A DNA stretch of 64,000 nucleotides, taken from positions 62,001 through 126,000 of the forward strand of contig NZ_AP026442.1 of assembly GCF_027923705.1 (NCBI RefSeq), written 5' to 3'. The notes under the pieces were generated by a model that was not told the DNA's origin, did no database searches, and saw only the letters and a program-made list of their open reading frames with translations. The translations under genes and the position numbers were made by a program. Of the stretch, positions 49,858 through 57,143 are shown one piece after another (position 1 is the stretch's first letter; every line of letters starts with the position of its first letter). The stretch is from Cellulomonas sp. NTE-D12. GTDB lineage: Bacteria; Actinomycetota; Actinomycetes; Actinomycetales; Cellulomonadaceae.

Positions 49858-50762
49858 GCGCGACGACGAGCGGGCCCGGCCGGACGAGCGGGCGCGGGAC
49901 GACGAGCGGTGGTCGGCCGACGAGCGGCGGGCGGCCGACGACGCGACGGTGGAACGCTCCGCTGCTGGTCGGGGCCGTGATGGTCGCCGCGGTGGTGGTC
50001 GTCGGGCTGGTGTCGCTCGTCTGGACCCCGCACGACCCGCTGGTCACCGCCCCGCTGCACCGGTTGCAGGGGCCGAGCACCGCGCACTGGCTGGGTACGG
50101 ACGGCCTCGGTCGGGACGCGGCGAGCATGCTGATCGCCGGCAGCCGGGTGCCGCTGCTGGTCGGGCTGGTCGCGGTGCTGATCTCCCTGGTGCTGGGCGT
50201 GCCGTTCGGCATCGCGGCGGCGATGACGCGGCAGGGCGGCGCGGGGCTGTGGCTGATGCGGTGGAACGACGTGGCGCAGGCGTTCCCCGCGCTGCTGCTG
50301 GCGATCGTGCTCGCGGCGGTCCGAGGGCCGTCGACGTGGACCGCCATGGTGGCGCTGGGGATCGGCGCGGCGCCGGGGTTCGTGCGGGTGACGCGCGCGG
50401 GGACGCTGCAGGTGCTCAGCCGGGAGTACGCGCTCGCGGCACGGGCCGCCGGGCGCGGACCGCTGTACACCGCCGTGCGGCACGTGCTGCCGAACATCCG
50501 CAGCATGCTGATCGTGCAGGCGTCGGTCGGTTTCGCGCTCGCGGTGCTGGCCGAGGCCGCGCTGTCCTACCTGGGCCTGGGCACGCCGCCACCGACGCCG
50601 TCCTGGGGCCGGATGCTGCAGGACGCGCAGGCCTTCCTCTACGTGCAGCCCCTGCTGATCGTCTGGCCGGGGGTCGCCATCGCGTGGACGGTGCTGGGCT
50701 TCAACCTCCTGGGCGACGGGCTGCGGGACCGCCTCGACCCTCGGCTGGAGGCGGCGTCGTGA
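49854..50762 (+). CDS. Peptide/nickel-type ABC permease (DppC type)
   Basis: 302 residues. The N-terminal tail is a Gly/Thr/Ser/Arg repeat (TSGRGTTSGGRPTSGGRP), then helix 1. HWLGTDGLGRDAASMLIAGSRVPLLVGLVAVLISL is the DppC/OppC hallmark, and LSREYALAARAAGRGPLYTAVRHVLPNI the EAA loop. Coupled to the genes on both sides by ATGA and GTGA. Confidence 0.94.
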   Translation: MSATTSGPGRTSGRGTTSGGRPTSGGRPTTRRWNAPLLVGAVMVAAVVVVGLVSLVWTPHDPLVTAPLHRLQGPSTAHWLGTDGLGRDAASMLIAGSRVPLLVGLVAVLISLVLGVPFGIAAAMTRQGGAGLWLMRWNDVAQAFPALLLAIVLAAVRGPSTWTAMVALGIGAAPGFVRVTRAGTLQVLSREYALAARAAGRGPLYTAVRHVLPNIRSMLIVQASVGFALAVLAEAALSYLGLGTPPPTPSWGRMLQDAQAFLYVQPLLIVWPGVAIAWTVLGFNLLGDGLRDRLDPRLEAAS

Positions 50763-52483
50763 GCACGTTGCTGCAGGTCAGGGACCTGCGCGTGCACTCG
50801 GGACCCCGGGAGCTGCTGCACGGGATCGACCTGCGCGTGGAGCGCGGCGAGCGGGTGGGGCTGATCGGCGAGTCGGGCTCGGGCAAGACGCTGACGCTGC
50901 TGGCGCTGATGGGCCTGCTGCCCGAGACGCTGCGCGCGACGGGCGCCGCGCGGCTGGACGGCGAGGACCGGGACCTGCTGACGCTGGGGGACCGGGCGTC
51001 GGCGCGGCTGCGCGGGCGGCGGATCTCGATGGTGTTCCAGGAGCCGATGACGGCGCTGGACCCGCTGCTGCCGGTGGGCCGCCAGGTGGCCGAGATCCTC
51101 ACGCTGCACGGGTTCGCCGGGGGGCCACGGGCTGCCCGGGCGCGGTCCGTGGAGCTGCTCGACGGCGTGGGCCTGCCGGACCCGGCCGCCGCGGCGCGGG
51201 CCTACCCGCACCAGCTGTCCGGCGGTCAGCGGCAGCGCGTGATGCTGGCGATGGCGATGGCGAACACCCCGGACCTGCTGCTGGCCGACGAGCCGACCAC
51301 AGCCCTGGACGTGACGGTGCAGCGGCGGGTGCTCGACCTGATGCGCGAGCAGGTCGCACGGTCCGGCACGTCGCTGGTGTTCGTCACGCACGACCTGGGG
51401 ATCGTCGCCGACCTGTGCGACCGGGTGGTGATCCTGCGCGACGGGGCGGTGGTGGAGGCCGGCCCGCTGGACCGGGTGTTCTCGGCGCCGCAGCACCCGT
51501 ACACGCGCTCGCTGCTGGCGGTGTCCGCCCTGGCGACGGACGCCCGGGGCCGGTTGGTGACGGTGCTGGACCTGGGCGCCGGGACGACGGGCGCGGGGAC
51601 GACCGACACAGCGACGGCGGGCGCGGGGACGACCGAGACCGGCCCGCACGAGGTGCTGCCCGACGAGGGCACGCGCGTCTTCAACCACGTCCCCGGCGCG
51701 GCCCCGCTGCTCGCCGTCGCCGATCTGCGCCGCACCTACGTCCGCCCGCACCGCATCGGCCGCGCCACGCACGTGCAGGCTGTCCGCGACGTGTCGTTCG
51801 AGGTGCGCGAGGGGCAGCGGTTCGGCGTGGTCGGGGAGTCCGGCAGCGGCAAGTCGACGCTGCTGCGGCTGGTCACGGGCCTGGACCAGGCGACCGCCGG
51901 CTCGGTGCGGATCGCCGGGCGCGAGGTGGTCGGCACGCCGGAGCGGGCGCTCGGCTGGCTGCGGCGGACCGCGCAGATCGTCTTCCAGGACCCGATGGGG
52001 TCGCTGGACCCGCGGATGCGGATCGCCGAGGTGGTCACCGAACCGCTGCGCGGCGTGGGTGCCGACGAGCGGCGGGCGCGGGCGGCGGAGGTTCTCGACG
52101 CGGTCGGGCTGCCGGCGACGGCTCTCGACCGCTACCCGCACCAGTTCTCCGGCGGCCAGCGGCAGCGCATCGCGATCGCGCGGGCCGTCGTCACCCGCCC
52201 CCAGCTCCTGGTCGCGGACGAGGCCGTGTCGTCCCTCGACGTGTCCGTGCGCGCGCAGGTGCTCAACCTGCTGTCCGACCTGGCGGACGAGTACGGCCTG
52301 ACGCTGCTGTTCGTCTCGCACGACCTGGCGGTGGTGCGGCGCACCTGCGACACCGTCGCGGTGATGAACGAGGGCCGGATCGTCGAGTGCGGCCCGACCG
52401 ACCAGGTGTACGAGCACCCGCTGCACCCGTACACCGCCGAGCTGGTCGCCGCAGCGCCGCGGCTGCGGACCGCGGGCGCCTGA
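50759..52483 (+). CDS. Fused double ATPase of peptide/nickel-type ABC transporter (DppD-DppF)
   Basis: 574 residues with two complete ATPase domains. Domain 1 (1-260): Walker A GESGSGKT, signature LSGGQRQRVMLAMAMA, Walker B LLLADEPTTALD, then the oligopeptide-transporter C-terminal HPYTRSLL. Domain 2 (~320-574): Walker A GESGSGKST, signature FSGGQRQRIAIARAV, Walker B LVADEAVSSLD (Ala instead of Pro). The linker has near-repeats (GAGTTGAGTTDTATAGAGTTE). The fusion replaces the separate DppD and DppF genes. GTG start overlaps the permease stop (GTGA). Confidence 0.94.
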   Translation: MSTLLQVRDLRVHSGPRELLHGIDLRVERGERVGLIGESGSGKTLTLLALMGLLPETLRATGAARLDGEDRDLLTLGDRASARLRGRRISMVFQEPMTALDPLLPVGRQVAEILTLHGFAGGPRAARARSVELLDGVGLPDPAAAARAYPHQLSGGQRQRVMLAMAMANTPDLLLADEPTTALDVTVQRRVLDLMREQVARSGTSLVFVTHDLGIVADLCDRVVILRDGAVVEAGPLDRVFSAPQHPYTRSLLAVSALATDARGRLVTVLDLGAGTTGAGTTDTATAGAGTTETGPHEVLPDEGTRVFNHVPGAAPLLAVADLRRTYVRPHRIGRATHVQAVRDVSFEVREGQRFGVVGESGSGKSTLLRLVTGLDQATAGSVRIAGREVVGTPERALGWLRRTAQIVFQDPMGSLDPRMRIAEVVTEPLRGVGADERRARAAEVLDAVGLPATALDRYPHQFSGGQRQRIAIARAVVTRPQLLVADEAVSSLDVSVRAQVLNLLSDLADEYGLTLLFVSHDLAVVRRTCDTVAVMNEGRIVECGPTDQVYEHPLHPYTAELVAAAPRLRTAGA

Positions 52484-52535
52484 GCTCCGGGGGTCGCTCC
52501 CGGCGCGGTCGCGGCTCGTCCGGGCCGCGCGCACG

Positions 52536-53777
52536 ATGGACCGCATGCCACCCGTCGAGGCTCCGACGACGACGCCGTCCACCGGCGTCGCCGCCTCCGT
52601 CGAGCCCTCCTCGGGGATGGCACCCTCGGTCGAGCCGTCGTCGGGCGCCGCACCCACACCCGCTGGCGAGGCCTCGTCGAGCGTCGCACCCACACCCGCT
52701 GGCGAGGCCTCGTCGAGCGTCGCACCCACGTTGCCGTCCCGGGCGGCCGTCCCCCTGCCCCGGCCGGCGCCGCGCGGCCCGATCAGCACCGCCCTGCTCG
52801 CCGCGCTGAGCCGCTCGCCCGGGGCCGTCGACCTGGGCCCGCTGCGCGCCGCCGTCACCGCCCGGCTCACCGATCCCACCGACTGGCGGACCGACGAGGA
52901 CGTGCAGCTCGCCCTGCTGTGCCTCTACGAGCTGCACTACCGCGGCATCGCAGGCGTCGACGACGACTGGGAGTGGGACCCGGACCTGCTGGCCGTCCGC
53001 GCCGAGCTCGAGGGGCCGTTCGAGGCCGAGCTGCGCCGCACGGTCCCGGTGCCGGAGTGCGACCGCCGCGACCGGACCGGTGTCGCCGAGCGGCTGTTCG
53101 CCCTGACCGCCGCCGACGGTGGCCCGAGCCTGTCCCGGTACGTCGCCCGCAAGGCCACCGAGCCGCAGCTGCGCGAGCTGCTGGTGCACTGTTCGATCTA
53201 CCAGCTCAAGGAGGCCGACCCGCACACCTGGGCGATCCCGCGGCTGGCCGGCGGACCCAAGGCGGCGCTGGTGGAGATCCAGGCCGACGAGTACGGCGAC
53301 GGCGACCCGCACCGCATGCACGCCGAGCTGTTCGCCCTGGCCATGCGGGCGTTCGGGCTCGACGACACGTACGGCGCCTACGTGGACCACGTGCCGGCGG
53401 CGACGCTGGCCTCCCTGAACGCGATGTCCCTGTTCGGGCTGCACCGGCGGTTGCGCGGAGCGATCGTCGGGCACCTGGCGGCCTTCGAGATGACGTCCTC
53501 GCTGCCGAGCCGGCTGTACGGCAACGGGGTGCGGCGGCTGGGTCACGACGACGTGGCCGCGACCTGGTACTTCGACGAGCACGTCGCGGCCGACGCGGTG
53601 CACGAGCAGATCGCCGGTCGCGACCTGGCCGGGGCTCTGGCCGAGCAGGAGCCGGAGCTGGTGGACGACATCCTGTTCGGCGCCGCCTGCTGCCTCGCGC
53701 TCGACGGTGGCGCTGCCGCCCGGATGATGCAGGCCTGGGGCGCCGGTGAGACGGCGCTGCTGCGGCCGTTGCCGTGA
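52536..53777 (+). CDS. Heme-oxygenase-like iron-containing redox enzyme family protein (PF14518-like)
   Basis: 413 residues. Residues 1-80 are disordered, with two copies of PTPAGEASSSVA. The rest is an all-helical heme-oxygenase-like fold; acidic/His motifs that could hold a diiron centre include CLYELHYRG (128-136), EIQADEYGDGDPHRMHAELF, HLAAFEMTSS with E318, and WYFDEHVAADAVHEQ with E348, H349, D353 and H356. Related HDO proteins are N-oxygenases or desaturases; this one is uncharacterised. Its stop overlaps the start of a CDGSH iron-sulfur gene (GTGA), a strong functional hint. ATG 52536 or 52545 are both possible starts. Confidence 0.85.
   Translation: MDRMPPVEAPTTTPSTGVAASVEPSSGMAPSVEPSSGAAPTPAGEASSSVAPTPAGEASSSVAPTLPSRAAVPLPRPAPRGPISTALLAALSRSPGAVDLGPLRAAVTARLTDPTDWRTDEDVQLALLCLYELHYRGIAGVDDDWEWDPDLLAVRAELEGPFEAELRRTVPVPECDRRDRTGVAERLFALTAADGGPSLSRYVARKATEPQLRELLVHCSIYQLKEADPHTWAIPRLAGGPKAALVEIQADEYGDGDPHRMHAELFALAMRAFGLDDTYGAYVDHVPAATLASLNAMSLFGLHRRLRGAIVGHLAAFEMTSSLPSRLYGNGVRRLGHDDVAATWYFDEHVAADAVHEQIAGRDLAGALAEQEPELVDDILFGAACCLALDGGAAARMMQAWGAGETALLRPLP
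52649..52729 (+). repeat. 36-bp in-frame tandem repeat
   Basis: Two perfect copies of a 36-bp unit (52649-52684, 52685-52720) plus 9 bp of a third. It begins CGCACCCACACCCGCTGGCG and encodes a 12-residue unit (PTPAGEASSSVA) in the disordered N-terminus of the diiron protein. Perfect identity suggests recent duplication by slippage; the copy number may vary between strains. Confidence 0.9.
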
Positions 53778-54028
53778 CGACGACCAGCCGGGGGCACGCG
53801 GCTGCCCCTGACGGCACTGCCCGTGAGCTGCCGCCTCGCGGAGCGAGCATCGTCGCGTGCCCTGACGGCCCCCTGCTGGTGCGTGGTGACGTCGATGTGC
53901 TCGACGCCGAGGGCCAACCGCTGGACAAGGGTCGACGCACCGTGGCGCTGTGCCGCTGCGGGGGCTCGTCGATCAAGCCGTGGTGCGACGGGACCCACAA
54001 GGTGAACGGGTTCTCGTCGTCCACCTGA
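53774..54028 (+). CDS. CDGSH-type iron-sulfur domain protein (mitoNEET-like)
   Basis: 84 residues. The [2Fe-2S] motif CRCGGSSIKPWCDGTH (60-75) gives the three-Cys one-His ligand set of the CDGSH family. The segment before it (PLLVRGDVDVLDAEGQPLDKGRRTVALC) forms the usual beta-cap. The GTG start overlaps the stop of the diiron gene, so it is probably its electron donor or cluster partner. No membrane anchor, unlike mitoNEET. Confidence 0.93.
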   Translation: MTTTSRGHAAAPDGTARELPPRGASIVACPDGPLLVRGDVDVLDAEGQPLDKGRRTVALCRCGGSSIKPWCDGTHKVNGFSSST

Positions 54029-54086
54029 CGGCCGGGTGCCGCACGCTGCCCGCGCGGGCCGGGCGGACCGATGCGACGCTGAGGCG

Positions 54087-54524
54087 ATGTCCGTCGTCTC
54101 GCGTGACCTGCCCTGCCCTCCCGAGGACGTGCTCCGCGTGCTCGCCGACGGGTGGAACTACGCCACGTGGGTGGTGGGGACCAGCCGCATCCGCGGTGTC
54201 GACGCCGAGTGGCCGGCGCCGGGTTCGCGCATCGCGCACTCGGCCGGCCTGTGGCCGATGGTGCTGCAGGACGTGAGCGTCAGCCGCCGCTGGGACCCCG
54301 AGCGGGGCATCGAGCTGGAGGCGAAGGGCTCGTTCGTCGGCGACGCCAACGTCGCGATCTCCGTGGTCCCGACGGACGGCGGCTGCCGGGTCCGCATCGC
54401 GGAGGACGCGGTGCGCGGGCCGGCCAGGCTGGTGCCCGAGCCGCTGCGCGACGCGCTGATCTCCTGGCGCAACCGCGAGACGCTCTACCGCCTGGGCGCG
54501 CTGGCCTGCCGCCCGTCGACCTGA
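54087..54524 (+). CDS. SRPBCC-family protein
   Basis: 145 residues, polyketide-cyclase/START-like fold: MSVVSRDLPCPPEDVLRVLADGWNYATWVVGTSRIRGVDAEWPAPGSRIAHSAG, then ELEAKGSFVGDANVAISVVPTDGGCRVRI and a C-terminal helix with RNRETLYRLGALA. It follows the CDGSH gene by 58 nt on the same strand. Such proteins bind hydrophobic ligands; whether it serves the neighbouring diiron enzyme or the convergent FAD enzyme is unknown. Confidence 0.85.
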   Translation: MSVVSRDLPCPPEDVLRVLADGWNYATWVVGTSRIRGVDAEWPAPGSRIAHSAGLWPMVLQDVSVSRRWDPERGIELEAKGSFVGDANVAISVVPTDGGCRVRIAEDAVRGPARLVPEPLRDALISWRNRETLYRLGALACRPST

Positions 54525-54559
54525 CGGGCCGAAGCGGCCGCCCGGCGGAAGACCCGCGC

Positions 54560-56155
54560 TCAGCGCTCGGGGAGCACCCGGTCCCACGCGGTGCGCACCA
54601 GCGCCCGCCGCAGGGCGCCCGTCGGACCTGCCTGACCGAGCGCCGCGCGCGCCGCGTTCCAGCCGCAGGCGCCGTGCACGCCACCGCCCGGGTGCGCACC
54701 GGCGCTCGCCAGGTACAGGCCCGTGACCGGCGTCTCCGGCCGACCCAGCCCGGTGGTGGGCCGGAACACCAGCTGCTGGTGGATCGACGCCGTGCCGCCG
54801 TTGGTCGCCCCGTCGACGAGGTTCGCGTCGGCCGCCTCGATGTCCGTCGGGCTCTGCACGTACCGGCCGACGATGTGCGACGTGAACCCCGGCGCCGCCC
54901 GCTCAACGGCCGCCTCGACCCGTCGCACCTGCGCGTCGACCGCCTGCGCGTCCCACACGATGCCGTGCGGCACGTGGGTGTACGCCCACGCCGACTCGGT
55001 TCCGGCCGGGGAGCGGCTCGGGTCCGACGTCGTCATCTGGCCGAACAGCAGGAACGGTCGCTCCGGGATGCGGTCCATCGACAGGTCGGCGGCCATCTGC
55101 ACGAACCCGTGGTCGTCCACCCCGAGGTGCACCGTGCCGGCGCCGCGGGCGCCGTCGGCGTTCCACGGCACCAGCCCGTCCAGCGCCCAGTCCAGCTTGA
55201 ACGTCGAGTAGTCCCACTGGAACGTCTCCATCCGACGCCGCAGCGCCGCCGGCACGTTCCGCTGGTGCAGCAGCCGGCCGAACAGCGCAGGCGCCGAGAC
55301 GTCGGCCAGCACGGCCCGTCGGACGCCGACCTCCAGCCCACCGGCGGTCCGCACCCCGACCGCCCGGCCGGCCCGCACCTCGACGTGCGTCACCTCGGCG
55401 CCCGTCAGCACCTCGCCGCCGGCCGCCTCGAACCTCCGCCGCATCGCCTCGGCCAGCTCACCGGCACCGCCCTCCGGCACCGGGAAGCCGACGTCCTGAC
55501 CGAGCATCACCAGCAGCCATCCGTACAGCCCGCTGCCGGCGGCGTCCGGCGGGATGTCCGCGTGCAGCGCGTTGCCGGTCAGCAGCAGCCTGCCGCCCTC
55601 GCCCCGGAACGTCTCCTGGCCCAGCCGGCGCACCGGCAGCGCGGCCAGCCGGGCGACCTCCAGGGCACCCGCCGCTCGGGTGCGGGCGAGGATCCGCGCC
55701 AGCGCCCGCACCGGCGGGATCGGGGTGAACAGGGCATCCAGCAGCGGGTCCCGCAACCGGCGGTAGCCGTCGACCATCCGGCGCCACGCGTCACCGTCGC
55801 CGACGGCCCACTCGTCGAGCCCGGCCGCGGTGTCGTCGACGTCGTGGTGCAGCACCGCCGCCCGGCCGTCGTCCAACGCGTGCGCCAGCACCGCGGGCGC
55901 GTGCAGCCAGCGCAACCCGTACCGCTCGAGCTCGAGCGCGCGGATCGCCGGCGACGCCGCCGCGAGCGGGTAGAAGGCGCTGAACAGGTCGCTGCGGAAG
56001 CCCGGCACCGTCACCTCGGCGCTGCGGACCGCCCCGCCGACCTCGTCGTTCGCCTCGAGCAGCAGCACGTCCCAGCCCGCGTCGGCCAGTGCGTTGGCCG
56101 CGACCAGGCCGTTGGGACCGGCCCCGACGACGACGGCGTCCACGGTGCGGCGCAT
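54560..56155 (-). CDS. FAD-dependent oxidoreductase, phytoene-desaturase-like (NAD(P)/FAD)
   Basis: 531 residues. N-terminal FAD motif AVVVGAGPNGLVAANALADAGWDVLLLEANDEVGGAVRS and C-terminal VTGLYLASAGAHPGGGVHGACGWNAARAAL match the CrtI/pyridine nucleotide-disulphide oxidoreductase-like family (PYROXD2-type). The middle (LYGWLLVMLGQDVGFPVPEGGAGELAEAMRRRFEAAGG) is typical. ATG 56155 is preceded by GGGGAG. No other carotenoid gene is nearby, so a carotenoid role is unsupported. It converges with the SRPBCC gene. Confidence 0.9.
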   Translation of the reverse strand: MRRTVDAVVVGAGPNGLVAANALADAGWDVLLLEANDEVGGAVRSAEVTVPGFRSDLFSAFYPLAAASPAIRALELERYGLRWLHAPAVLAHALDDGRAAVLHHDVDDTAAGLDEWAVGDGDAWRRMVDGYRRLRDPLLDALFTPIPPVRALARILARTRAAGALEVARLAALPVRRLGQETFRGEGGRLLLTGNALHADIPPDAAGSGLYGWLLVMLGQDVGFPVPEGGAGELAEAMRRRFEAAGGEVLTGAEVTHVEVRAGRAVGVRTAGGLEVGVRRAVLADVSAPALFGRLLHQRNVPAALRRRMETFQWDYSTFKLDWALDGLVPWNADGARGAGTVHLGVDDHGFVQMAADLSMDRIPERPFLLFGQMTTSDPSRSPAGTESAWAYTHVPHGIVWDAQAVDAQVRRVEAAVERAAPGFTSHIVGRYVQSPTDIEAADANLVDGATNGGTASIHQQLVFRPTTGLGRPETPVTGLYLASAGAHPGGGVHGACGWNAARAALGQAGPTGALRRALVRTAWDRVLPER

Positions 56156-56294
56156 GGGGCTCCCCGGGTCGACGATGTCCGATCGAGCATCGCAGCGACC
56201 GCGCGGCCCTGCCATCCGGGGTCGTGGTGCGCCGAGCCGCGCGCGCCCCACCAGCCAGGGTGTGCGGGCGGCCGGCGGGTGTCGCGGAGACGGG

Positions 56295-56516
56295 TCAGGC
56301 GCGGCCGCGCCGCGCGCGGAACTCGTCGGCAAGCTGCCGCGCCTGCAGGCTGATGAGGGCGCGGTAGTACTCGAACAGGAGGGCGACACGTTCGGGTGGC
56401 ACGTCCGCGTCGGCGTCCCGTGCCGCGAGCCAGTCGTACCTGGCCGCGTGGATCTCGTCGTCGGAGATGAACAACGGCGGGTTCACCGCCATCGAGTGCT
56501 CGTCGCCCGCGTCCAT
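56295..56516 (-). CDS. Small helical protein
   Basis: 73 residues, not recognised but convincingly protein-like: PPLFISDDEIHAARYDWLAARDADADVPPERVALLFEYYRALISLQARQLADEFRARRG, mostly amphipathic helix with few of the Arg/Pro runs seen in antisense frames. The start could be M1 or M9. It stands alone upstream of the FAD-enzyme gene on the same strand. Confidence 0.6.
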   Translation of the reverse strand: MDAGDEHSMAVNPPLFISDDEIHAARYDWLAARDADADVPPERVALLFEYYRALISLQARQLADEFRARRGRA

Positions 56517-56858
56517 CCTCGGAGTCTTGCGGTGCGGCCCGGCGAGCGTGGCGGGCCCGAAGTCTTCACCCGCTGTGACCTGCGGTCCGAGGTGGAGTCA
56601 CGGTCGACCGATTCGGCGGCACCTGTCCGAGTTGCCGTCCCTCGGGCAGGTGGCGCATCGGTCGCGCCGCTGTCACGACGGGTCGTGGTGACTTCACCCG
56701 CGGCAGGCGTAGCCGTGCCGCGGACAGCCGTGCAGGCGCAGTGGCGCCAGCGCTGTGCCGCGCGGGAATCGGCGCGGTCGGGTGCCCGTTGAGCGGTCGG
56801 GGGCGCCGCAGCCACACGCTGAGCGGTGCGGACGCACCAGACGGGACGAGGGACACGG
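56517..56858. other. Non-coding gap with similar short direct repeats
   Basis: 342 bp without a believable gene. GTCTTCACCCGC (around 56563) and GACTTCACCCGC (around 56690) are near-identical 12-mers about 130 bp apart and could be regulator sites; nothing else stands out. It separates the divergent small genes at 56516 and 56859, so promoters for both should lie here. Confidence 0.4.
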
Positions 56859-57077
56859 ATGACGACGACGGCGGGCACCACGACGGCGGCGGGCACGACA
56901 GACGGCACCCTCCGCTGGCAGGACCCGCGGGAGCTGACGGACGTCGGCGTGCTCCTGACGAACGGCCGACTCGCCCCCCGACGGTTCGCCAGTCTCGCGG
57001 AGGCGCAGGCGTGGGCTCGGCCGGACGCCGGGGAGCAGGTGGTGGAGCTCAACACGGTCTGCCAGTGCGATCTGTGA
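56859..57077 (+). CDS. Small soluble protein
   Basis: 72 residues: a Thr/Ala-rich head (TTTAGTTTAAGTT), then DGTLRWQDPRELTDVGVLLTNGRLAPRRFASLAEAQAWARPDAGEQVVELNTVCQCDL. GAGGGACACGG gives a plausible ribosome binding site before ATG 56859. The C-terminal CxC could bind metal, notable beside the copper-related CopD-CtaG gene 66 bp downstream, but function is unknown. Confidence 0.6.
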   Translation: MTTTAGTTTAAGTTDGTLRWQDPRELTDVGVLLTNGRLAPRRFASLAEAQAWARPDAGEQVVELNTVCQCDL

Positions 57078-57143
57078 CCGGCGGTGTCTGAGGGGCTGGA
57101 CCAGCCGCCAGCCGTGCCCGGCACCGCCGCCTAGGCTGGACGG

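Noticed and set aside
54560..56155. Carotenoid biosynthesis cluster
   Set aside because: Only one CrtI-like FAD enzyme; no crtB, crtE or cyclase genes in the window.
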